NCBI RefSeq assembly: GCF_032854445.1
Contig: NC_088300.1
Coordinates: 66,006,984-66,070,983 of the forward strand
Direction of reading: 5' to 3'
Source: Liolophura sinensis
Lineage: Eukaryota; Mollusca; Polyplacophora; Chitonida; Chitonidae
DNA: 64,000 bases
Positions 26,014 to 35,800 of this stretch are shown piece after piece. Position numbers and translations under genes: made by a program. The notes under the pieces are model-generated. The model saw only the letters and a list, made by a program, of their open reading frames with translations, did no database searches and was not told where the DNA came from. Position 1 is the first letter of the stretch. Each line of letters begins with the position of its first letter.

Positions 26014-26040
26014 ATGAAATATGATGTACTTATTTATAAA

Positions 26041-26298
26041 TATACTCTCAAAAAATAATTTGTTAAATTTAACAGAAAATCTGTTGTGATGCTAGAATGT
26101 ATTCCGTTATCGCAGCAAATTATTCTGTTAAATACCACACACATATTCTATTAATTCAACATAACGATTATCTTAGACTAACAGGATATTATGTTGAATA
26201 TGACACAATATGACACAATATTGTGTTATAATAACAGCATACATTCTAACATCACTCAGATTTTCTGTTACATTTAACATATTAAGTTTTTGAGTATA
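26041..26298. mobile_element. MITE with about 70-bp terminal inverted repeats
   Basis: TATACTCTCAAAAAATAATT at 26041 mirrors AATTAAG-like TTTTTGAGTATA ending at 26298. About 70 bp pair at each end, including TTAACAGAAAATCTG. TA at the ends is the likely target site. Confidence 0.8.
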
Positions 26299-26404
26299 CA
26301 GTTGCGACAGTCACGAGAAAGCCTGAATAACCATGAACAATTTTTAAATCCTGAATTGTCATGAAAAAGTCATGATTCTTGAAAATGTATAATAAAAGTC
26401 ATGA

Positions 26405-26544
26405 GTCTGCCTGCAACCTACGGATGGTCGTGGGTTTCCCCCACGCTCTGCCCAGTTTCGTCTTAACATAATGCTGGCCGCCGTCATACAAGTGGCATAT
26501 TCTTGAGTACAGCGTAAAACATCAATCAAATAAATAAATAAATG
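26405..26544 (+). mobile_element. SINE family B, 5'-truncated
   Basis: The element begins GTCTGCCTGCAACCTACGG and ends with the CTTGAGTACAGCGTAAAA core and an AAATAAATAAAT tail. AAAGTCATGA flanks it (26395-26404, 26545-26554), although this motif also recurs locally. Confidence 0.85.
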
Positions 26545-27044
26545 AAAGTCATGAAGAAGTCATATTTTTTTCTGATATCTACATGTATTCGTGTGTACTG
26601 TATTAAGAATTAGAGTGACGTATCATATCCCCGCCCTTTTTTCTGTCTTACGAAGGAATATTTGCTCTACACAGCACTTTCGTTTTATGTATCACATTTT
26701 AGTCGATTAAATATTTTAAAATTATAATTAGGTACATGTTCTTATAACTGTCTGAAGGTCCTTTTTTACCTTACCAATACTTATTCTGTTTGTAAAAAAT
26801 ACATTATTGAAAAGTCTAATAAATATATAATGTGCACGTACAGAATTCGTGTTTTGATCGGGCAACTAGAAGGGGAGGTGGATTTTAACATTCGAAACTT
26901 TTTCTCAGGTTGTATCATGTTGTGTGATTAAGTCATAAAGATTGGCCTGATTCGGTCATGAAAAGTCATGAAAAAAGTCATAAATTTTTGATTTGAAATA
27001 TCTGTGGCAACCCTGAAGATAGTGTCAAGCCATCATTGCTTCGC

Positions 27045-27281
27045 TCTCGGTGGCCCAGCGGTTTAAAGCGTTGTTCTATCACCATCACAGCCGGACCCTG
27101 ACCAATTAGCTCGGGAGGGGCGCAGGATCAAATCCAGCCCTGGCTGCATGGTTCGGATACGGTATTCAGTCAGGAGGTTTGTGTGATAGAGGTTGTGGTT
27201 GTTTACTCCGGGCATTCCCGTATCGTCCGCGCCCATAAACATGATCGTGATGAATGAATAAATAAATAAATAAATAAATAA
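27045..27281 (+). mobile_element. tRNA-like SINE, family C
   Basis: Box A TGGCCCAGCGGTTTAAAG, box-B-like GGATCAAATCC, a GTTTACTCCGGGCATTCC body and an AATAAATAAATA tail. Confidence 0.7.
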
Positions 27282-27296
27282 CCTCAAGTATTTTGA

Positions 27297-27302
27297 TTTA
27301 TT
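27297..27302 (-). terminator. Possible poly(A) signal of 128-aa gene
   Basis: An AATAAA on the minus strand lies 585 bp after the TGA. The intervening DNA is not otherwise informative. Confidence 0.2.
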
Positions 27303-27862
27303 TCGATATATATAAGCGATTCATTCCAAGTTTTTTGCTTGAGATGAAAAACGCGCACTGTTGTATGCATTATCTAATATGTTAACATTGATAAGGGAAT
27401 TACCCATTGATTGCTGTTTTATATCTGGAAAAAATACACCGAGTTTACTTATGCAACAAATGGTTAAAGGAACAAATTGTCTTTTAGAGTTTACATCAAT
27501 AGAAGAATAGGTAAGCAACCATGCGTGCAAATTATTTCTTTTTATGGTGAAATAACATCATGTAACCGAAATGTTTTTGTACCTATTCTAATCGTTACAA
27601 ACAGCCATGTTGTCTGTGAATAGCGTCTTGATTGCCTTAGTGGAAAGTCCGCTTTCTTTTTACCAGGCCATAGAGCCTAATCATTTAAAATCCTATTAAA
27701 TCAGTTGTGGATAATCGAATAGTGCAAGCTTGGCGCCAGACGTCTTATATTGGCCAATCTCTGGCTGGGGATTTTGAGCTGGGATAAGTAAATGTAAGAA
27801 TAGATGGTCGAGGCTCTCCACACGTCTACAGAATAAACTGTCTGGGGCTTGACCCGGGACAA

Positions 27863-27886
27863 CCCCCTCCCCCCCCCCCCCCCCCC
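27863..27886 (-). repeat. G-run directly after stop codon
   Basis: On the minus strand 18 G, one A and 5 G follow the TGA of the 128-aa gene with no spacer, so the 3' UTR would begin with a sequence able to form a G-quadruplex. Its length is likely variable. Confidence 0.8.
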
Positions 27887-28090
27887 TCAGTATACGAGGA
27901 CGCTGGGGGTGAAGCGATCAGAACGGAGTTGTAAGGAAGCCTGTGTTGTGCTTACAACGTCTTGACTGCTGACCCGCGTATAATGACTACGACTGTAATA
28001 AACTTTACGTTGTAGATCAGCCAGCTTTTCAACAGAGTGCAGAGGCTTTTGTCGCAGCTCATCCACCTTGTCCAAACGTCGCACCATAAC
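27887..28090 (-). CDS. Exon 3 of unrecognised 128-aa gene (terminal)
   Basis: The acceptor TTGGTTACAG|GTTATG opens 67 codons ending at TGA (27889-27887). The stop is followed at once by a run of 18 G on the minus strand. An internal GTT|GTAAGC could act as an alternative donor. Confidence 0.62.
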   Translation of the reverse strand, partial: VMVRRLDKVDELRQKPLHSVEKLADLQRKVYYSRSHYTRVSSQDVVSTTQASLQLRSDRFTPSVLVY

Positions 28091-30947
28091 CTGTAACCAA
28101 ACAAAACAACCAGGGTTTATGAGACGAAAAGGAACACGAACCATCCAACACCGTCGGCTTCGCTCCAGTAAACAGATCAGCACGTATATATATGGTTCTT
28201 TTGACGCAATGTTTAAATATTGAACTAACGAGCAATATCAGGTGTAATTTGGTGCATCGGTTTTAAAACCCAATAGTTCATCCACTCGAGGACAAATGGA
28301 ACATATCTGGTTCCATTTGTCCTTCACGCCGTATCATCGCCATGTTCCATTGGCCTCTGCTGTTCCTTGACCAAGCTACCATTTTATGACATCTTCAGAT
28401 AAAGGCGTTTTATGTAGAAATTCTACTTAAGTTTTGAAGAGAAATTCATAGGACTCCTTTTGCTACTACTACAAAAACAGTTTTACAGGTTACCATCCTT
28501 ATTCAATATCGTGGTAAAAAAAACAACCAATTTAGTTTGGACTCAACTTATGGTGGATGAGTAAGTTTGGACATTTAACTACAAAACTTTTAGTCCATCA
28601 CCATACATGAAGCAGTCGGAACAGTCAGGCAAACTGCAGAAATAAGCTAGGTCTAAGTTTATTTATTTATTTATTTGTTTTATGTCCTACTCAAGAATAT
28701 TTCACTTATACGGCGGTGGCCAGCATTATGGTCGAAGGAAGCCGGGCAGAGCCCGGGCGAAACCCACGTCCATCCGCAGGTCTGAGTTACATACCTATTT
28801 ACCTACATGTTGTTAAGCCTATCTGCGTATATAAAAAAAAAAAAAAAAAAAACAAAAAAAAAAAACAAACAAAAAAAAAACATAAAAAAGTTGTGCAAAC
28901 TGCAGATTGACCCCAAATGTAGTTCGATTTTGTTTAGTGTGATAGATTTATATTACCACAAATGTTTAATATCTCGCTGTACCGGTAAAATGGTCATAAC
29001 CGACAGTCGCGCAAACTGCAGAAATAACCCAAATGTAATTTGATTTCGTTTTGTGTGATAGATTTAACTGTTTAATATATCGCTGTAACGGTGAAATGGT
29101 CAAAACCGAGGGTCGCACAGTGTAGAAATAACCCAAATGTAATTTGATATCGTTGAGTCATACAGACAGTTAGTAAAGATGCTTAATCGGTTGGCTTGCA
29201 TAAAATAATTAAAACAGTGGAGCACATTGGATAAATGACTCAGCTGTTGTTTTACGCAATATGTATATGACAAGCTGCAAACGTTGAGACCATGTATCTG
29301 TGTACATGAAACCATGAAAAAGCCTACAAACTATAGTAATGACATAAGCGTGGTTTGATTTCAGATAAGCAATGGTGAAGCTCGTTTGTCATTGGGAGTG
29401 GTAACGGATACGGCTTTTTGATCAATATTTGATACTTAGCTTTACGTCCAGAGTGTAGAACAGGTCAAACCTCGATAAGACCACGTTCTATATGAAACTA
29501 CAATGACGTCATGTTTATCTGATCAAACAATTCGCAATTGACTTTTAAACTGAGAAATGGGATACCCGAAAATCTCAAATGCATCCACCGTTAAACTGTG
29601 TCTCAGTGGACAGAGGAAGTACAGAGAGACCAATATCACTTATTAGTGACGAAGCATCAGAATGACAATATGTTAGACAATAACGGCATCAGTTATCGGT
29701 ACTTTGTCCGTTTTATGATTTATGCAGCTCTTTACAATAGCCCTTTTGACGTGCGTGCTGAGCGGTCCGGTCATGTGGACTCACTGCGAACCTAAAGATT
29801 CCTCATGAAATATTATCCTAGGAATTCATAGAAAATTTGTCAATTTGCATGGAGCACTTTCGGAGTAGTTTTGACTGATATTAATAGTAAAGATAGCCCT
29901 TCACGGCTTGTGCTTCTTTTTTCCCCCTTGTCGCTGCCTGATAAAATCGGTTTTATATATCAGGGCCTGTCACTTTGTTGGTTTTTTTTATCAGTGTAAT
30001 TTACAGTGACCAATATGAACAACCGTCAAATGTTTAAATGCTCCCAGTTAACGTCTCATGGATCATGATTGGCGGTATTACGGTGGCCTGTTCGAGCCAT
30101 TTTGAGGATGTTGTGCTGACAGGTTTTAGAGACGAGACAATTCGTACACCGCTGACTTCTAAACGATTGCAGTTGTTCCGACTCTGTAAGACACATCGTC
30201 ATTATGAGCTTCTATTCATGTCTAAAAGGTGTCAACTAGAGTAACAAATAGCTCTTTGAAACACGACAAACTAATCGTGCGGCTGCCTGAAGATAGGCGA
30301 AGCTTTATGAGACCTGTGTTCCAGACAACCGTGACACCAATGGTTTCTATTAAAGATGAAACTGGACACCAATCCAGTTTCTGGGTCCAAACTTTTCTCG
30401 ACGCCAATCGTTTGTGTTGAATGTGAACATTAACACCAGTCGCTTAGGTCTCACAGATAAATTTGTACACTAATGAATTAAATCAAAAATCATTCATCCA
30501 ATGTTAGATCGAAATATTATTAAATTAAAATTGATCTGAACACTAACAATACAAGTCAGTCTTACCATGCTCATTATCACAAATTTAAATCCCATCATAT
30601 TGGACATTATTTCCGTTTTCGCAGAATTACTGAGCGTCTCAAGGTAAAGTAATTTGAGTGGACATTCCTGTATTTATGCTCTTGGAAATGACACAATGTA
30701 CATTCAATTATTCATCATTATTATTTCTGGTAGGAGAATTGTTTAGCGTTCGTGCTTCGAACAAATGTCGGGAAGACACAACAAGCGCGTGTAATTAAAC
30801 AGATTGAATTACTGAATCATCATATACGAACACCCTCTTTGTCACTTCGTGAAAGCTGATTTTTACCTGAATTTTAACTAAAAGCCAGAGCAGAAAGGCA
30901 TTAAATTCACACCCACCCCTCTTCGTATAATGTTCTATTGTGTTCAT
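27887..30947 (-). CDS. Unrecognised 128-aa protein, three-exon gene
   Basis: CDS exons on the minus strand are 30947-30867 (27 codons), 30667-30566 (34 codons) and 28090-27887 (67 codons plus TGA). All junctions are phase 0, all introns start GT and end AG, and the spliced frame is open throughout. Exon 1 carries a hydrophobic stretch FNAFLLWLLVKIQ. Exon 2 continues ECPLKLLYLETLSNSAK and ends in a hydrophobic run, GFKFVIMSM. Exon 3 is basic and probably helical (RRLDKVDELRQK, EKLADLQRKVYYSR), ending FTPSVLVY. The predicted fold is mostly helical. An in-frame TGA lies ten codons before the ATG. However, an AG at the ATAG just inside exon 1 could be an acceptor, so more 5' exons are possible. 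I do not recognise the family and infer no function. Confidence 0.62.
28658..28777 (-). mobile_element. SINE family B, 5'-truncated
   Basis: On the minus strand it ends with the AATATTCTTGAGTAGGAC core and a (TAAA)n tail. AGGTCTAAG (28649-28657) and AGGTCTGAG (28778-28786) are a near-perfect target duplication. Confidence 0.85.
28830..28890. repeat. A-rich tract
   Basis: About 60 bp of A-runs with occasional C. The lysine-rich ORFs here are artefacts. Confidence 0.85.
30566..30667 (-). CDS. Exon 2 of unrecognised 128-aa gene
   Basis: This exon is 102 bp between the acceptor AAATACAG|GAATG (weak polypyrimidine tract) and the strong donor AGCATG|GTAAGA. It encodes 34 residues, ECPLKLLYLETL to FVIMSM, with no stop, and joins both neighbours in phase 0. 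Confidence 0.6.
30867..30947 (-). CDS. Exon 1 of unrecognised 128-aa gene
   Basis: This exon is 81 bp, from the ATG (30947-30945) to the donor ATTCAG|GTAAAA. It encodes 27 residues ending WLLVKIQ. The start is the first ATG after an in-frame TGA. If the internal CAATAG is instead an acceptor, this is an internal exon. Confidence 0.55.
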
Positions 30948-32816
30948 CACGAACGTACCAGAGAGACAAACATATCATTGATTCATACCCTTATGTAATA
31001 TGTAAATCCAATAGAAATATTGCATGTAAGGCTAATATATGTTGCTTACTATAGCATGCATTAGTCATAGGACGTATTAATCAACTACTAGACCTCCGCG
31101 CTTTCCAAGAGTTCATGGCTAACAGGAAATGAGAGAATGGCCTCGAAGAGATTATTTGAATTCGGATATTTAAATAGGATGATCATTTATAAAATTCATA
31201 CTTCGCACATAAATATAACACAGTTTGATCATATCGTTCCTGTATTTAGAGAATCTCAAGTAGAGACACTTATGTTTTTCTTCATATATCTTATCGTATT
31301 GCAATATAGTAAGAACATCAAATATTTTTTGTTGCAAGTGTTCATCGAATAAAAGGCATGCATACAAACACATGCCTCGCCCTCACGTTATCTGTTTCTC
31401 ACAGTTCGGCGGGTTGTAACATCCAACCACATTCACAAGTTCGGCGGTTTGTGAGGGCTCCATATTAATGATGTACCACAGTTCGGGAATAGGCGAAGTG
31501 TAACGAAATACGTCTCGCAGCGATGTTACTTCCCATGTCATAACTGCGCATTTTGAACACATTACAATGATATCTACCCAAAGTTTTATTTTAAATAAGC
31601 TCCTAAGATTAAAACAAAAAAGTTGCCCTGTTAAATTAAAAAAAAAAATAAATGAAAATTATGTCCCTTATTAGCACTAACTATAGTCGGCCTGTCGATG
31701 TTTTTTTCGACATTTTTGGTCGAATAAAATTTCTCTGTCTGGTATTAGGTTTGACCATTCGTTCGCTCTGTTCGATTTTTCATTTTATCTCAATTTGTAA
31801 TTTAAAAAAAAGCTCTGTATGTAATTTTGGTGATGTCAAGCTACAGACTCCCGCGTCATTTCGGTAAAAGGACCCATTTCCGAAAGCATCCTTCGGGGCA
31901 CATCCTGTGAGGCAGTATTATCTCCGGTCGACTTCACATTAAAGAAAGGTTAAAAACTTATTTCACCAGAGGAAATGATATTGCAAAAAAAAGTCCTTGG
32001 AAAGAACAGGCGATAAAAAACATGGAATGAGTTGAAAGTGCATTACCTGAACCCAGTATAACTGAGTTAAATGGTGTCAGTTTCAAGGTATTTTCCGTTT
32101 TGATTAAATTGCAATGTGGTCAATTTTAAGATTTTTTTTTTCCTTTCCTTTTCGTGTGCGTCATTTTGTAAAAGTCACGAAACTCGCCACAGTAAAGTTT
32201 GGTCCTGTCCCCGGTTGAAAGCTGTTTGCACAGTGGGGACAGCTCGATGTTGTTATCTGGGAATGGTGCCCGTACGGAGAATTCTATATATTCTATACGG
32301 TTAGTTGTGGGGCTGGTACTGATAATGGCCCTGGCAAGCATGGCATCTCACTCTAGCCAGTTTAGAATGATTAGCGAGTACACATTCGAACCTGATAGCA
32401 TTTTATTTACCACCTCAGTTTACAAACATTGATTACATTGATTGAGTTCATGTATTATTGATTTTATTTAATGTGTGTTTCTCCAAAGCAAATTGACATT
32501 ACATAAACATTGATAGTCCATTAACATCTGCCATTCATACAGTCTGCATCCACGCTAACAGTTATCCTCCATTTCTGTTAGCAAAATCATATTATTACGT
32601 TGAGAAAATTATTTTCGTTAATACGCATAGATGAATTTATTTTAATAAATCACAAAGTGAGAAAGAAAGTTTTAGTAACTTGATGTGCTTAAGATAGACC
32701 AGCACCGTTACGTTGCTATCATTCTGAGATAAAAATTAATTTTTCGTTTATTTCTTACTACGTAAGGCTTGGTGCGATCGACGCTAGTTACCACTAAAAC
32801 AAAGGCATTGCCCAAT
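30948..32816. other. Upstream flank of 128-aa gene
   Basis: AT-rich DNA. A short imperfect repeat of ACAGTTCGGCGGGTTGTAAC type lies at 31400-31510. An isolated 71-codon minus-strand ORF at 32126-32341 (starting MLARAIISTSP, ending in an A-rich lysine run) looks protein-like but has no convincing splice signals. Confidence 0.45.
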
Positions 32817-35800
32817 GTTGCCTCCTCATACCATACAATACTCTCACTCTCCTCATACCATACAGTCGTCTCACCTTCCTCCCCACACCATACAATCTTC
32901 CCCCTTTCTCCCCAGACCATACAATTCTCTCACTCTCCTCCTCACACCTTTCAATCCTCTCACTCTCCTCCCCATACTATAGTCATCTCACCTTCCTCCC
33001 CACACCATACAATCTCCCCCCAACTTTCTCCCTAGACCATACGATCCTCTTACTCTCTTCTCCACACCATACAATCCTCTCTCTCTCTTCCCCACACCAT
33101 ACAATCCTCTCTCTCTCCTCCCCACACCATACAATCCTCTCTCTCTCCTCCCCACACCATACAATCTTCTCCCTCCCCTCTCCAATCCATACAATCCCCT
33201 CAATCTCCTCCCCATACCACAATCCTCTCACTCTCCTCTCCAAACCATACAATCCCCTCAATCTCCTCCCCATACCACAATCCTCTCACTCTCCTCTCCA
33301 AACCATACAATCCCCTCAATCTCCTTCCCATACCACAATCTCCTCCCTCCCCTCTCCAATCCATACAATCCCCTCAATCTCCTTCCCATACCACAATCCT
33401 CTCGCTCTCCTCTCCAAACCATACAATCCCCTCAATCTCTTCCCCATACCACAATCCTCTCACTCTCCTCTCCAAACCATACAATCCCCTCAATCTCCTC
33501 CCCATACCACAATCCTCTCACCTTTCTCCCCATACCATACAATTCTCTCAACTAACTCCCCATATCACACAATTGTCTCACCTTCCTCCACATACAACAC
33601 AATCCTCTCACCTTCATCGCCATACCATACAATCCTGTCACCTACCTTCCCGTATCGCACAATCCTCTCAGCTTCCTCCCAATACCATGGAATCCTCTGA
33701 TTCCCCTGTACATATCATGCAATCCTGTCACTCTCCTCCCCATACCATGCAATCCTGTCACTCTCCTCCCCATACCATGCAATCATGTCACTCTCCTCCC
33801 CATACCATGCAATCCTGTCACTCTCCTCCCCATACCATGCAATCATGTCACTCTCCTCCCTATACCATACAACCCTGTCACTCTTCTCCCCATACCATAC
33901 AATCCTGTCACTCTCCTCCACATATCATGCAATCCTGTCACTCTTCTACCCACACCATGCAATCCTATCACTCTCCTCCCCAAACCATGCAATCCTATCA
34001 CTCTTCTACCCATACAATGCAATCCTGTCACTCTTCTCTATATACCATGCAGCCCTATCACCCTTCTGCCCATACCATATAATCCTGTCAACCTTCTCCC
34101 TATACCATGCAATCATGTCACTCTCCTCCCCATACCATGCAATCCTGTCACCCTTCTCCTCATACCATACAATCATGTCACTCTTCACTCGATACCATGC
34201 AATCATGTAACTCTTATCCCCATACAATGCAATCCTGTCACCCTTCTCCCCATGCCATACAATCCTGTCACTCTTCTCCCGATACCATGCAACCCTGTCG
34301 CTCTTCTCCCTATACCATGCAATCCTGTCACTCTTCTCCCCATACCATACAATCCTGTCACCCTTCTCATCATACCATACAATCCTGTCACTCTTGTTCC
34401 CATACCATGCAATCCTGTCACTCTCCTCCTCAAACCATACAATCCTGTCACTCTTCTCCCCATACCATACAATCCTGTCACTCTTCTCCCCATACCATAC
34501 AACCCTGTCGCTCTTCTCCCTATACCATGCAATCCTGTCACTCTTCTCCCCATACCATGCAATCCTGTCACTCTCCTCCCCAAACCATACAATCCTGTCA
34601 CTGCTCTCCCCATACCATACAATCCTGTCACTCTCCTCCCCATACCATGCAATCCTGTCACCCTTCTCCTATACCATGTAATCCCGTCACTCTTCTCCCC
34701 ATACCATACAATCCTGTCACTCTCCTCCCCATACCATACAATCCTGTCAGTGTCCTCCCCATACCATACAATCCTGTCACTCTCCTCCCTAAACCATGCA
34801 ATCCTATCACTCTTCTCCTATACCATGCAATCCTGTCACTCTTATTCCCATACCATACAATCCTGTCACTCTCCTCCCTATACCATGCAATCCTGTCACC
34901 CTTCTCCCCATACCATACAACCCTATCGCTCTTTTCCCCATACCATACAATCCTGTCACTCTTCTCTCCATACCATACAATCCTGTCACTGTCCTCCCCA
35001 CACCATGCAATCCTGTCACTCTTCTCCCTATACCATGCAATCCTATCACTCTTCTACCCATACCATGCAATCATGTAACTCTTCTCCCTATACCACGCAA
35101 TCCTGTCACCCTTCTCCCCATACCATACAGTCCTGTCACTCGTCTCCCCATACCATGCAATCCTTTCACTCTTCTCCTATACCATGCAATCCTGTCACTC
35201 TCCCCCCCTTCCATGCAATCTTGTCACTCTTTTCCCCATACCATACAATCTTCCTCCTCAACTATACAACCCTCCCACCTTCCTCTCAATACGATACAAT
35301 CTTCTCATCTTCCTCCCCACACTATACAATCCTCTCACCTTCCTCTCAATATCATACAATCATCTCACCTTCCTCCCCATACTATACAACCCTCTCACCT
35401 TCCTCTCAATACCATACAATCATCTCACCTTCCTCCCCATACTATACAATCCTCTCACCTTCCTCTCAGTACCATAACAATCCTCTTACTTTCCTCGCCC
35501 ATACCATACAATTCTCTCACCTTCCTCCCCACACTATACAACCATCTCACCTTCCTCCCCACACTATACAATCCTCTCACCTTCCTCTCAATATCATACA
35601 ATCATCTCACCTTCCTCCCCATACTATACAACCCTCTCACCTTCCTCTCAATACCATACAATCATCTCACCTTCCTCCCCATACTATACAACCCTCTCAC
35701 CTTCCTCTCAGTACCATAACAATCCTCTTACTTTCCTCGCCCATACCATACAATTCTCTCACCTTCCTCCCCACACTATACAACCATCTCACCTTCCTCT

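Noticed and set aside
32126-32341. 71-codon minus-strand ORF as a gene
   Set aside because: It ends by reading into an A-rich tract, has a stop just before the ATG and lacks convincing splice sites; noted only in the flank description.
32983-33273. Minus-strand repeat ORFs rich in Glu, Arg and Trp
   Set aside because: These are complements of the satellite with no start context or splice signal.
33573-34082. 169-codon HTMQSCHSPP-type repeat ORF
   Set aside because: Same satellite artefact, with the frame broken by unit-length changes.
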